From assembly GCF_002251385.1 (NCBI RefSeq), contig NZ_NPJJ01000053.1:1-64000 (forward strand): 64,000 nt of DNA, in the 5' to 3' direction. Origin of the DNA: Prevotella sp. P5-108 (GTDB lineage: Bacteria > Bacteroidota > Bacteroidia > Bacteroidales > Bacteroidaceae). The first letter of the stretch is position 1. Each line of letters begins with the position of its first letter. Shown piece after piece: positions 27,671 through 39,800 of this stretch. The notes beneath the pieces are model-generated. The model had not been told where the DNA came from. It was given only the letters and a program-made list of their open reading frames with translations, and searched no databases. The position numbers were made by a program, and so were the translations under genes.

Positions 27671-28956
27671 CGTGCCAAATTCTTGATATAACTGTCAAAC
27701 ACTCTAACCTGCTTGAAGAGGATACTGTCGTCCTTGTCGGTACACTCTTTCTCCAGGCGTTCAAACTCTTCCATGCCCTTCTCGCCATACAGGCTGAGCG
27801 ACATGATGATGTTGAGCTTGGTCGACTGGACCTTGGACTCGCTCCATGCTTTCAGGAAGAAGGGGATGGCGCGGCCCGTATTGAATGTCACCAGGGCGCG
27901 GAGGATAAACAGGCGCAGCTGCTCGTTCTGATGGGCGTAGGCAGCCATGAGCAGCGGCTCTGCTGATACCAGATGGGCCTTGATGATACACTCTATGGTA
28001 GCCTGGCGTACCACCTGACTCTTGTGGGCCAGGTATTTCTTCATGTTGTCCATATCCTCGGCTGTACCCCAGTAGCCTACCTCTCTGATCAGACAGGCTT
28101 GCAGCTTCTCGTTCTCACACTCGGCGATGATAGGGGGCAGCGAGGGCATCTCCTTGTTGGCTATATGGCGTGCTCTCATCAGGAAGTGTATCTCCAGAGC
28201 GTCCCATTCGCGCCACTCATAGTTGTGCAACTCGCTCTCCATGAAGAATCTGAAGGGATTGTAGTCGCTCAGCCACAGATAGTACATACGTGTCTCCTTG
28301 CGGATGACCTGGTTGACCGAGTTGAGCAGGCGCACCAGCACCGACTCGGGCAGGTCAATCATCATGAACTGGGAGATTTGCAGCGCGCGACGCCTGTTGG
28401 TGCGCGAACCGAACACGAGCATACGCTCCATGAACTCTTTGATGGCGAGGGCGTTGCAGAGGGTGCGCACGTTGCGGTAGTTGTACTCGTTGTAGTAGTC
28501 TGACTTGACCTGCACCAGCAGCCTGCACAGCGCAAACATGTACTTGGGCTTCTTGCGGCGGGCTATGTCGCGGGTGGTGAGGCCTATGCGCTCGTCGATC
28601 TCGTTGCGGGTGAGCTTGTCCTTATTGAGTGTTATCTCGCAGAAGATGTCGTAGAAACGCTTGTAGTAGCGGTTGTAGATGCGGTTGCGTCGGCCCTCGA
28701 AATGCTTGTTGACACTGATAGAAATGGTAAAGAAGACCATCGATATACAGCAGATGAGAATCATGAAGATGCTGACACGTACCACGAAGGGATAGTTGAA
28801 GAAACCATTGTACCACATGGTGAGCACATATCCCATATAGTCGATGGGGGAGAAGTCGCGGGTGCGCATACGGTCCATGATGCTGTCTGTAAAGACTTGC
28901 GGGCAGCACAATAAGGTCATAGACAGTGTAAGCACTATTCGCTTTATTGCTCTCAT
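27667..28956 (-). CDS. HEAT-repeat membrane protein, first gene of the glycan operon
   Basis: A 429-residue protein with a hydrophobic N terminus (about 6-23, signal or anchor), a clear membrane span at about 58-81 and a cytoplasmic-type helical body. From about 270 the body shows repeated helical pairs typical of HEAT repeats (MKKYLAHKSQVVRQATIE, EPLLMAAYAHQNEQLRLF, GRAIPFFLKAWSES). HEAT solenoids are protein-protein scaffolds. Its stop overlaps the GT2 start, so it is likely to work with that synthase, perhaps in the place of an accessory subunit such as PgaD. No catalytic motif is visible. The assignment of HEAT repeats is by eye. Confidence 0.7.
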   Translation of the reverse strand: MRAIKRIVLTLSMTLLCCPQVFTDSIMDRMRTRDFSPIDYMGYVLTMWYNGFFNYPFVVRVSIFMILICCISMVFFTISISVNKHFEGRRNRIYNRYYKRFYDIFCEITLNKDKLTRNEIDERIGLTTRDIARRKKPKYMFALCRLLVQVKSDYYNEYNYRNVRTLCNALAIKEFMERMLVFGSRTNRRRALQISQFMMIDLPESVLVRLLNSVNQVIRKETRMYYLWLSDYNPFRFFMESELHNYEWREWDALEIHFLMRARHIANKEMPSLPPIIAECENEKLQACLIREVGYWGTAEDMDNMKKYLAHKSQVVRQATIECIIKAHLVSAEPLLMAAYAHQNEQLRLFILRALVTFNTGRAIPFFLKAWSESKVQSTKLNIIMSLSLYGEKGMEEFERLEKECTDKDDSILFKQVRVFDSYIKNLAR

Positions 28957-29079
28957 TTCAGTTGTTCTCAGTTTCCTTGTTGGTTGAGGCAGTCTGTTGA
29001 TACAATGCCAAGAATTCGCAATTCTGTTTATTCCGTTTATAAGCGCGTCTATATTGATTATATGTTGCGCCTATATTAA
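28957..29079. other. Upstream region of the glycan operon, truncated by an IS
   Basis: Only 123 bases separate the first operon gene from the IS end. I see no TAnnTTTG element here on the minus strand. The IS may therefore have separated the operon from part of its regulatory region, or supply transcription itself. Confidence 0.4.
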
Positions 29080-30124
29080 TTAACGTGAGTTCGACGAATA
29101 TACTTTAGAATAAAGTAAGTTGCCTGTCATTTGAAATGTCCACGGTCTGTACTCGTATGGTTGGTTTCTTTGGGAAGTAACAGTATGCAGCTATACCTCC
29201 CAGAAGATTGACTACAAAATTGTCAAAGCTTCTATGTCGTGAATGCTCAACTTGGGCAATGTTCTTCAGTTCATCATTCACAGTCTCAATGATCGCCCTC
29301 TTCCTGAGCAGCAACTTGTCGGAAACGGACATCAAAGCTCCCTTCATGTTGCTCTTGAGTTTCGTGATAAGCTGAATGCCATCCACAAAAAGTCTTTCAA
29401 ACAGACGCTTTCCAATATATCCTTTATCACCAACGAGCTTTCCATAAATGAATTCGACAAAAACTTTATATTCAAGAGGTTTTCGGTCGTCAACATCCCC
29501 AGGGGTTATCATAAAGTTGAGCAATTCACCTTTCTCGTTGCATATCAAGTGAAGTTTGAATCCAAAGAACCAACCCATGGAGCATTTGCCTCTTTGTGCG
29601 ATACCCTTGAAGGTCTTGTGAATATGGATTCTCTGATTCTTGCATACTCGCAGAGGTGTGCTGTCGACAAAACTGATACCTGTACACTTGCCAAGCAAGA
29701 CCTTCTTGATGAACACTATCAATGGGATGGCAATCTCCCGTTCCAGTTCAACGAAACGATTGTATGATACCACCTCAGGAAACAGATGGCGCATGTGTTT
29801 GCATACCTTTTCGAGATAGAAATGCTTCAGGCAGCGATACCCTGATGAATGAAAGAGAATCATTATAATCATGATTTCCGCCTTTGACATGCGGCTTTCA
29901 CGGTGGTATTTGCGCTTTCCTTCTGCCTTAAACGTATATTTTGCCATCTGCGCATCATAAACTTTGCAAAAATCATCAGCAATACAGAAAATTTCTGTAA
30001 CTTTGTCTTCGGTAATCATAGCGAAATTCTTTAGTTTCATTGTTTTTTATCCACTACAAAGTTACTAAAAATTTCGCTAATTACCATATTTTCAATGAAT
30101 TATAATTCATCGAACTCACGTTAA
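29080..30124 (-). mobile_element. Intact IS982-family insertion sequence
   Basis: About 1045 bp bounded by near-perfect terminal inverted repeats: TTAACGTGAGTTCGACGAAT at 29080-29099 and its complement at 30105-30124 with one mismatch. A single transposase gene fills the element. The outermost TTAA is palindromic, so it may be the target duplication rather than part of the repeat. A shorter, internally deleted relative lies at 51487-51694. Confidence 0.88.
29105..30040 (-). CDS. IS982-family transposase
   Basis: A 311-residue DDE transposase. The catalytic triad is visible as Asp126 (FVDSTPL), Asp205 (VGDKGYIG) and Glu252 (AIIETVNDEL), with the spacing of IS982 enzymes. The N-terminal 60 residues are helical and basic (DNA-binding region). 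The frame is intact, so the element could be active. A TAACTTTG -7 element at 30057-30064 on the minus strand lies 17 bases before the ATG. Confidence 0.92.
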   Translation of the reverse strand: MKLKNFAMITEDKVTEIFCIADDFCKVYDAQMAKYTFKAEGKRKYHRESRMSKAEIMIIMILFHSSGYRCLKHFYLEKVCKHMRHLFPEVVSYNRFVELEREIAIPLIVFIKKVLLGKCTGISFVDSTPLRVCKNQRIHIHKTFKGIAQRGKCSMGWFFGFKLHLICNEKGELLNFMITPGDVDDRKPLEYKVFVEFIYGKLVGDKGYIGKRLFERLFVDGIQLITKLKSNMKGALMSVSDKLLLRKRAIIETVNDELKNIAQVEHSRHRSFDNFVVNLLGGIAAYCYFPKKPTIRVQTVDISNDRQLTLF

Positions 30125-30131
30125 GTTATGA

Positions 30132-30171
30132 AAGAGGGGGTGTGTCAGTTACTTCTGACACACCCCCTCTT
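30132..30171. other. Perfect 17-bp stem-loop beside the IS
   Basis: Bases 30132-30148 (AAGAGGGGGTGTGTCAG) pair perfectly with 30155-30171 around a 6-base loop. No T-run follows on either strand. It starts seven bases outside the IS end. Confidence 0.7.
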
Positions 30172-30367
30172 GTACATCCTTACGACATCGGCAGAATCCA
30201 TTTAGCAGTCAAAGACCTGGATGCACTGGGCTGTTTCATGCTGCCCTCCGCTATGGTAGATGTATCAGAGCATTATTGTTTCAATGCCTTACCATCAGAG
30301 TTCTTCATTTTGCAGTTATGTACCTAATCGCACCACCTCTATCGAAAGGGCGTTCACTGACAGCATT

Positions 30368-30558
30368 AGGTAGGTTCTATAAATTAGCTTGCGATGTATT
30401 TGCGACTATCGTGCCGTAGGTTTTTGTTTTTCACGAGGGAGCGTAGCGGGCTACGTGACTGAATGAAAGACAAAAAGATACGGTGCGAGAGGCGTGAAGA
30501 CATCCAAGTAAAACAGAAACACTGCCTTACATTGAAAACTAATTTATAGAACCTACCT
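30368..30558. mobile_element. MITE-like element with perfect 20-bp terminal inverted repeats
   Basis: AGGTAGGTTCTATAAATTAG (30368-30387) is repeated exactly in inverse at 30539-30558. The 191-bp interior has no coding content beyond a chance frame. Size, perfect ends and lack of transposase fit a miniature inverted-repeat element mobilised in trans. No clear target duplication is seen. Confidence 0.7.
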
Positions 30559-30682
30559 TTATTCATATAAGGAGAGTCCGAATCGATTTCTCCTTCAAAG
30601 CAGCAACGAGGTTTTGAAAAGATGATACCATCCTCTGCTTGGGTGACAAATGAATATGATTTGACTTTACGTCTCATAGTGA

Positions 30683-30748
30683 CCATTTTGAGGGTGAAAA
30701 TAGCCATTTTGTGGGGTCAAAATAGTTATTTTGAGGGGTGAAAATGAG
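30683..30748. repeat. Three tandem 21-23-bp near-palindromic units
   Basis: Units begin CCATTTTGAGGGTGAAAATAG (first 20 bases shown in part), at 30683, 30704 and 30726. Each contains ATTTT...AAAAT arms around a G-rich centre. The unit length resembles that of the 21-bp arrays elsewhere in the window. Confidence 0.65.
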
Positions 30749-30817
30749 GCGTATAGGTCAAAATGGGTGCTAATAATGCAGTTTGGATTTGGTACATATT
30801 TTAGGCGTATAGGTCAA
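30747..30817. repeat. 15-bp direct repeat
   Basis: AGGCGTATAGGTCAA occurs at 30747-30761 and 30803-30817, 56 bases apart, just beyond the stop of the giant gene. Confidence 0.7.
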
Positions 30818-30847
30818 GATTTTCGTCTTTTATTGCAAAATTCCCTA

Positions 30848-33800
30848 TTAATCTCTCCTTACAAGCCCTATAACCTTGCTATTTCCCTCTGCCCTGACTA
30901 CATATACGCCAGGAGAAAGCTCTGCCTCGCATTTGCCAAGGAATGGAGTGGCACGATGGCGGAGTATGCCATCGGTGGTGTAGAAGAGGACATCGGAATC
31001 TGTGGAGAGACCAGAGACTGTTACGTGACAACGGTTGATGGATATGGTCCATCTGGCACTGTTTTCATCACGTTCACCGATGTCAGGACGCACACCGCCG
31101 ATGGTCAATGAGAATCTACCTGTGGTAAGCACCGGGGATGCAGGATTCTCGCCCACAGTAATCTCAGCAGTATAATCATCTTCCATAAGATTCGTTACAA
31201 TGCCCGTTTGATAGTCTTTTAGCCATACCTCGGTGGTGGCGGGTGAAACGCCTGCACTCCTATCGAGCGAGAAGATGTAACGACCGGTTGAGCCAACCCT
31301 CGTAGCCAAGGATATTTCCTTTTCAATAGGAGCAGCACCTACCAACGACATCATCTCGCCGCCAGCGCCACATACGGCAATGTCGGGGATAGCGGGATTC
31401 ATCGACATAAACTTCGCTCCGTCGCGATTGATGGTATATACCATAGAGGTGTTATCATCAGAGGTGTTATCCACTGGCTGCAGACTGACAACGCCAGCCG
31501 CATGTGAAACGCCCACGCTCCGATCGGCATCCTCACCTGTTGCATCTGCGGAAGACAAGGAGATATTGAGGACGTTACGAGTGTTGCCCGTGTTAGTAGA
31601 AGCAGAAGAGGTATATAAGAGCTGGGCAAAGTGGAGATGCTCCTCTTTGTTGATGGTTGCCGTCTGTGTGAAGAAGGCTTCTCCGGGCGAGAGTGTATTA
31701 TCAGCATACCACGATTGCTTCGTCACATAGCTTCCATTGGGGTTCATCGTATATACCACGTGCGGCACATTCATGGCATACGTCCCGTCGTCCATCTTCT
31801 TATATACGGGATAATTGCTTATAAGATAAGGCATGCCCTTGAGGTTCCATCCCATATTATATACAGAGGTGAAGGTGAAGTCAGCACCGCCATTGGTTGA
31901 TGTGCGGTCGTCATATTGAGTGAGGGTGACATAATCCTTGTCGGCAGACTCGCGATAAAGATAGTGAGCGTCAGGATCGTCAGCGGCTTTCGCTCCGTAT
32001 GCGGTGAAACGAAGAGTTTGCTTTGTAGCTGTAGAGCCACGGTCGATGAGCATACCCTCGTTGGCTGTGCGGGTGTCTGTGGTGAGCAGTTTCCAACATG
32101 GAGAGTCGCTCTCTGCAAAGCTGTACTTATAGTTGCTTCGTGCCTCACCGTCATACTCATATCGATAGAATGGGGCAACGGCTTCTTCCGTAACATTGTT
32201 ATTATTTTTATCGTATGTGGTAGTTGTGACGAAAGGCATTACGCCCTCATCGTTCGTCCCATAGTTCATGTCAAATGGCAGTGAGACGAGGGAGTATTGT
32301 GCGATGGTTTGCTGTCCGATGGTTCTCTCGGCTGCCACATATCGGAGGTCGATAGTATTGCCCTGTCCATAGAGCGAGCCGCCCTCCGATGCCAGAACGT
32401 AGCCTGGGCGCAGGGGATTGGCGTTGGTAAAGTATGGTGAATTGTCGCTCTTTACATCACAAATCAGATTGCCACCTTTTTGGAGATACACCACTGAGCC
32501 TTCATGTGGATAAGTCTGCCCGTTGTAGCTTGTGGCAAGAGTATTGGCATGTATGTCCAATGGCGAGTTGATAGTTCCCGTTGACCATGTCTCAAAGCAT
32601 CCTTTATCCACATTGGAACCAATGAAACGGGGATTGCCGAGAAGGTCACGGTCTGAGGTATAGTCAACAAATTGCTGAAGAGAAGATGAGATATGGCTCT
32701 TGCCGTCACCCGATGTTCCGTTATCACCGCCTTCAATATTGTCTGTACGTTCGTGTAGCTGATACCACAAGTTGCGATTGCTGACATCCGCCTCTGGTAT
32801 TTCTCCATGATAAGCCGTAGTGGAAGGACGGAAGTAGGGGGCAAACGGCATAGTAGAGTCCGTCTCCTTATACATTATATTATTAATGGCATGTGAGGCG
32901 GTGGAGCCTTGAGTCAAGTCACCTCCTACGACAGTGCAGTTGAGCATATAGCCTCCGGAGCTGAGATCGACAAGGGCTGAGGAGGCTGATGGCATCTTGT
33001 TGTCACGTATAAGCGTGTTGTAGAGCAGTCCCGACTGGAGATTGACGAGGTGTTGACCGGTGGCAGTAATCTCATTGTTGGCAATGATGGAGTTGCGCAG
33101 GGCCACATTGCCTTGCTGTATATCCACCACGGGCGAAGCGGATTTGTTTGCAGCACCGTTATCGGCATTACCAATCAGAAGTCCGTCGAAAAGACAGTAG
33201 GTTAAAGGCTCCACCGATTTTACACCATTCACGATGGTATGCTTGGCGTAAGAAGAAGCCATACCGTCGCGGTCGGCATCCATAGCCTTGATATATTCTT
33301 CTATCTTGTCGTTATCGTAATACTTGTTTCCATTCTTATCTGTCGTCTCCTCAACTCCCGTATTGATGGCTGACGGCAGACTTCCATAAAGCGTTACGTT
33401 GTTGCGCATGGTGATGGGCTTACCGGTAGATGTGTCCGTACCCTCCTTTACGAAGACATACGACTTTTCGCCTTCATGGACGTTAGAATAAACGGCTGCA
33501 GCATCTATGGCTTTCTGGAGATTGCCCTTGGTATATGCCTTTTCCCAAGAGAATCCGTTGTAGGCAGGGCCTGACAAGTCAAGCGATGGATTGACATAGA
33601 GCACACGGCTAAGAGTGGCGATACATTCATAAGCACCTCTCTCCATACCGGCAGAGCCGTAATAGCGGCTGTTATTGGCAAGGTCGAAGTCCTTCTTAAC
33701 CAAGTCCACATAATATGGGTCGTTGTCATCGTCGGCATTCGAAATATCCACGTCAGAAGTGTAAGGATACCTTCCCGTGAGGTCCCTCACGAGTTCCACA

Positions 33801-36800
33801 TATTTCTTAGGCGATGCCTTACCGATAATCTTTGCACTCGGATTGACACGGAAGTCGCGCGAAGCCTTAGCCCAACTGTCAGCAGCAGTTAATGCCGGGT
33901 CGAAGAAGTTCGGGCCTTGCAGCACGTTGTTGTTGTCGGATGACAACGTCACATTATAATTATTGACATTATCGTCTGAGCTGAGCGACGATATGGCATT
34001 ATACGACATGCTTCCAGTAGCGGTTAGACCTGTCCATTCACGAGTAGTCTCATACCCGTTATTGCGCCAAAGCACAGAGTTGTGCATCTCCGAATTGCCT
34101 GAAAATTCTATCTCACCACCATTGAGGGCAAAAGTGCAGTTAACCACCTTGGTATCTGTGGCGACGAGCGGACTTCCCGCATTGCTATGGAATACGGAAT
34201 TATAGATGAGAGCGTCACCTCCACCCTCGCCTATAGTTACTGCCGGCACTTCTGAGGTTGCTCCATTGATGCGGAAGTCGCAGCGGTTCATCGTCAGCTT
34301 ATAGAGAGGATATTCAGATGGTGTGTCGCTGATTGGATATTGAGTATATTTAACACCATTATTGCTGACTATCTCTCCATTCTCCGTAACGTATGATTTA
34401 CCTACAGGAGAACCATTTTTATCGACCTGATCCTTATAGAACACAGCGGCACCTCCGTCTTTATCTTTAGACTTAATATTACAGAAGGTCAATCCGTCGA
34501 AATATACAGGAACGACATAGTCTTTCACATCGTTAGTAACATTTCCCGAAGATTCCCTCTGCCTTACATCACCTATCACGAAGATATGTCCGAGGAGATC
34601 CTCATTCACGCCCGAGCGTTCCGAAGCGAAAAGATAAACGGGATAGTCGTGGATGTTCTCCAGTCCCTGCACATCCTTACTGTAGCCACCACGTATAGTA
34701 AGGGAGTTCACACCCTCGGGTGTCGAGCCAACGGGCGGCACTATACTACTCGTAGAGATGTCTGTTGTGATAGTGAAACCGAGATTACCATTGATGGTAT
34801 ATACCGGTTGGTATTGTCCTTCAAGCATACGAATCTCCTTGTCGTGTCCGTTGCGTGATGCAAGCAGCGTCTCTATAGCTCGCTGCACGTCGCTCGTCGC
34901 CGTCTCCCATGTCTTACCGTCAGCCACCGAGGCACTGGTTCTCTCCTGTTGCGTCACCCACAGCACATCTACATGTCCTTTCTCCACCGACGGGTCGAGC
35001 TTCACGTGCTGGTATTCATACACGCCGAGATCAATGTAAGTCTGGTGGTGAGTAGGGTTGGGGTCGGTGGAAATACGCAGCATCGACTTGCCCGTAGCAT
35101 CGGCGTATGTCATATACTCGTCATTACCGATTGGCACAGCCGTCTCACCCGTGTTGACATTTTTGTCGTCATACGCCGTATGGCGATAGATACCGGCACC
35201 CTTTGCCTTTTCTTCTTCATAGACAAACGTCGGTTTTTTACCGCTCAGGTCCTGCTGTAGATATGTCCATCCATTATCCACGAGGTTGTTGATACGACCT
35301 ATCATCCAGTCGGCAGAGGTATAATATCCTGCCTTTCCTGCCTTTGACGACGGGTTGATGAAGTTCGGTCCGTTGATGGCGTCGTTGTCAGAGGCGATGA
35401 TGATGTTGCAGGTAACGGGGTTAAGACCTGTATTGGGATCCTTGTCGGGATTATCTACTGTTGACTCTTTGATAGTTGTGTTGTCTGTATAGAGATAGTT
35501 ATATTTGCCAATCCACAGCGAAGGTATGAAAGTTCCGAAGCCTTTATATGTCTGGAGTCGGTAATCAATATTGTTTCCGGAGTTTACAGGGGCGTTACCC
35601 TTACCCTCCTCGTAGGCGCAGAACCACAGCATCTCGGCATTCTTCTTATTATTATCCTGACTAAGGTTGGCTACCCTGTTCAATCCGCTGTCACCCGTCA
35701 CTTCATTGCCCCAGAATATGGTGTTGACAATCTTATGTGGATTGTTGGTTTTCAATGTTTGTTCGCCATCAGAGTACTTGCCTCCTTTATTTGGCTTATA
35801 GCAATAGATAGCGGGATAGGCATAGGCAAGATTGCGCACCACGTCGCAGTTAATCATGTGGAGCGAGGCATACTCTCCGAGCAGCACAGCACCTCCCACA
35901 CCTGTCTGATAGTTTGTGTCAGCCTCGTTGTTTGCAAACAGCGAGTTTACTATCACGGTGTTGTAGCTGGCATTGATGGCGCCGCCACGTCCGGCGTATG
36001 TCACACTATTATTACCTATTTGGTCAGTCTCCACCTTGGCATAGTTCTGCACAAAGTTGCAGGCGAAGACCTTCAGCTCGCTGTCGGTGAAGATGGCACC
36101 TCCAAGGCATCCTCCGTTGTTGCGGAAGTTGCAGTTGCGCACCTCAAGAGGGATGCTTCTATATCCTACAGGCCTCTCGATAGCATTGCCGCTGCCATCC
36201 GTATATGTTCTTAAGACATCACCTGTAGTCCAGTTGCCTTCGACACAGATGGCACCCCCCTTATAGTATGTTGATTTACTGTTCACGGCTTTTGCGTCAT
36301 ATCCCATAGCCATGCCGTCCTCGATCTCCACACCATCAATGATGACAGGCACACCACGCTCGTATGGAACAGTGCCGTTGCCGGCATTTGCGTCATATTT
36401 CTCACTTGTGATGTCGTGATATTTAATCGTAGCATCAGGCAGTCCTCCCACGTGCTTCTCGTCGGCGATACAAGTTATGACGTGATATACGTTTTCGTTG
36501 GAATTACCGTTCACCACCTGTCCTGACAGAATGGTCTGCACTGCCATCTCCCACGGTTCAGCAATGTTGTTGTGGTTGATGTCGGAGAGTTCGCGGTTCT
36601 CTATGATGTTCTTAATCTTGGGATGGGAGATAACGACAGTTGAATTGCCATAAGTAAAAGTAGTATTATCAGATGGCTCAGCAGTGTTGCCATAATAGGT
36701 GGAATCCTTGTTATTGTCGCTTTGTTTTGTCTTGACACCTCCAACGATGGTCACGCCTTCAGGCACGAGATATGTACGTCCACGGCTGTTCACATATTCT

Positions 36801-39800
36801 CCCTTGATATTACGCATGGGGTAATATGTTCCGCCGCTGAGGATAATCTCAAACTTCTTCTTTCTGTTTGTATATACGCCATTCTCATCTTTCATCTTGC
36901 GTGCCTCCCTCACATATTGCAGCGCATCGTCGAGATAGCGCATGGGATAGGCGAACGACGAGCCTTCCTGCTGATAGTATGGGTCTTGGGTCTGGTTCTG
37001 CATCACCTCCACTGATGTAGTAGCCACGTCGTCCTCGTTTTTCACCACAAAGATGCGGGTCATGAGATTGTCGGCAGTAGCCACAGGCAGCACCAGTTCG
37101 TCGATGGCTCTCGCTCCGATGTCAATGAAGTCGTTGCCCTCAAATGTGCGTGTTTTCTTTGCGAGGTCTTCGGCGGTAAGGGCATCACTCGCGACAAGGG
37201 CTTTATAGTCCTTGTACTCCATGCCTCCACGTGCCAGCAGACTGTATTTCTTTATCTTATAGAACTCATAACTATTATGCATTCTCTTGACAGCCGTTCC
37301 CTTGCTGTCGATATAGTCATGGTTGTACGTTTCTGTGGCGAAGCGCACACCCTTGACCACATCGGTATGCACTGCGATGTTGTTGATACCCGGCTCACGT
37401 GTTGTCTCAGTGGCGCAGAAGGATATGGGATAGTCTTTGATGGTAAGGTTGGTGTTCCCCGCATCCGTCGGTGTTGTCATGCCGTTGACGTTCGACTGCT
37501 CGCTACCCGTGTTCTGCCAGAACAGCACACTGTTTGCCCTGACATTCGGCGTGCCGTTGGTGGTGAACGAGATACCTCCTCCCGCTCCGCTTGCCGTGTT
37601 ATAGATGATGTCGGATGTGAAGATGCGGGCAGGGTTGGTTGCGGCGTTGACATTCTCAGAGGATGCCGATGCCGGTTCTTCCACGTATAGTCCTCCTCCG
37701 TCACCCTTGGTTACCTCGTTATATTGCACGATACTTCCGCTCACCAATGCGCCCTCTTCGAGATACAGTCCACCTCCGAAATCCGTAGCCTTGTTGTTCT
37801 GCACCACGCAGTTGCGTATATGGGCATAGCCCGTGACGATGGCAGCGCCACCCACACGAGTGTCAGTTCTCTTTCCTGTAGATTGCTTCTCGCCGTCGGC
37901 ATTGCCGCCTTCAATGAATAGTCCGTCGAGCACGGCGCGGGCTGATATGTTTTCAAGAGTATCATTTGGATTGAGTGTTCCCTCTTCGTCAAATGTATTA
38001 TTGGTGAACGTCACCACATTATACACGTTTACATCCTGGTCATCAGCCTGATATACACCGCTGAGAGTTGTGCGGTTTTTCAGTACATCACGGTTGTCGG
38101 TATAGTTGCCCTCAGAGACCTTGGTATAGAATCCGTTTTTGTCAGCACTTTCGTAGTCGTCGCTATATCCTCCCCATACCTCCACTCCATGAGGCACGAT
38201 GATAGTATAGTCGCGTGTGTTCACCTCCTGTCCCGAATTCGTCTTCTTGTATGAGCGGCGAGGGCGATATACAAAGCCAGAATACTGATAAGTTTTGTTC
38301 CCGCCTACAGTTGTTTCCTCCGGCGCATCGCCCGCCAACTTCACAATCACTTGTTTCTTGACTACATCGTCCTTATGCTCATACACATATCTTCCCGCAG
38401 CATCCAGCACCTTCTGCAACTTAGTCCAGCAAGCCGCATTAGCGGGATTGGCAGCCGAGCCTGTGCCGCGTCCGTTCTGCGTGACATAGTACACCGCCTT
38501 GTCCGTGCTTGTAGTTACATCCGGCGTAATGCTATACGCACCATTAAACTCGTATGCACCGATATCCACGGTGCAGTCTTGGATACGGTCGGCATATTGC
38601 GCATCGTATGAAGGAAGCACAATATCGGCAGTACCCTCCATATTCTTACCCAACTGGTCAGTTCCCATATTAATGGCAATAGCCCCTTCCTTCAAACTAT
38701 AGTCACCATTGTCGGCATCGTTGAAGAGGTCTGAGACTGACATACCCTTGTCATCCATATAAACGAATGAAGAAGCATCAACATTAGTATAGGAATTGTC
38801 AAAAGTCCTGTGTGTATTTTTATTCTTAAACAAACAGTTTTTCAGAGTGATATTGCCTTTTTCTGTGGTACAGTCGAATTCTTTGGTATTATTTGTTGTA
38901 TTATTATAAATTATTGAGTTATACACATCAATACGGCCATTTGAGAACCATTTTCCAGAATACAGTGTATATGGTCCTTCATTAGCCGTAATTGTATTAT
39001 TATAGAATCGTCCATTCTCAAAGAACACGCCAGTACCTTGCGTTGTTCCGTTACCTGTAATCTTATTATGAATGACAGAAGTGTTGAATACAGTACCAGT
39101 TCTTTGATAAAGTCCTCCACCAAAGACATTATTGTCAGAACCGCCTTCACTATTTAATATATTACCATCAATCTCACAGTTTTCAATTATTCCACCATTT
39201 TGGAATATGCCACCTCCACGAGTATTTGATTTTGACGACAGAATATTATTTGTTATCACACAGTTAGCCAAACGTCCATTGATACGCAAAGCCACTCCAG
39301 CTCCACCGTCACGCTGATGTGTAATCTTGGCTCTTCCGTTGCGGATAACAAAACCATCCCAACTGGTAATGACACAGAATGGATTAATTGGGTCGTTATC
39401 AAACTCCAGGTTATTTCCTGGTTCCTTTCCATTTATTTGTACACTTCCCTTAAAGTAAGGATATGGCTGGGTAAGCACACGCTGTGACTTATATGCCTTT
39501 GCATAACTATTAAGATCATATACATTGTTTTGGACTCTCGAACCTAATAAATGGTCAATCTTTGTGCTGCCGTTATAGGCCTCAATCTCTAATATGTCAA
39601 CATGCTTTTGACTGTTGTTATTTGAGTTGACCTTAATATATAAGTATTGACAGCTAATAGTCCTACCAAAAACAAGGGTCTGTGATTTATCTGCTGTAAT
39701 ATCTTTATTTTCCCATATCAGCGTGAAGGCTTTCTCATCTACTTGTTGAGCTATACCATCATCGGAATAAGATGGTGCATATCCTATTGTATAGTTGTTG

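Larger units (their letters stand above)
30172..30847. other. Intergenic region between IS and giant adhesin gene
   Basis: About 680 bases without a gene I can support. 30172-30367 shows nothing recognisable. 30368-30558 is a MITE-like element. 30559-30677 keeps an open minus-strand frame (MRRKVKSYSFVTQAEDG...) that runs into the MITE and could be the 5' stub of a disrupted gene; I do not recognise it. 30683-30748 has three short tandem palindromes, and 30747-30817 a 15-bp direct repeat. Confidence 0.5.

Noticed and set aside
28957..29079. Search for tRNA or regulator gene upstream of the glycan operon
   Set aside because: No cloverleaf and no coding sequence found in the 123 bases left by the IS.
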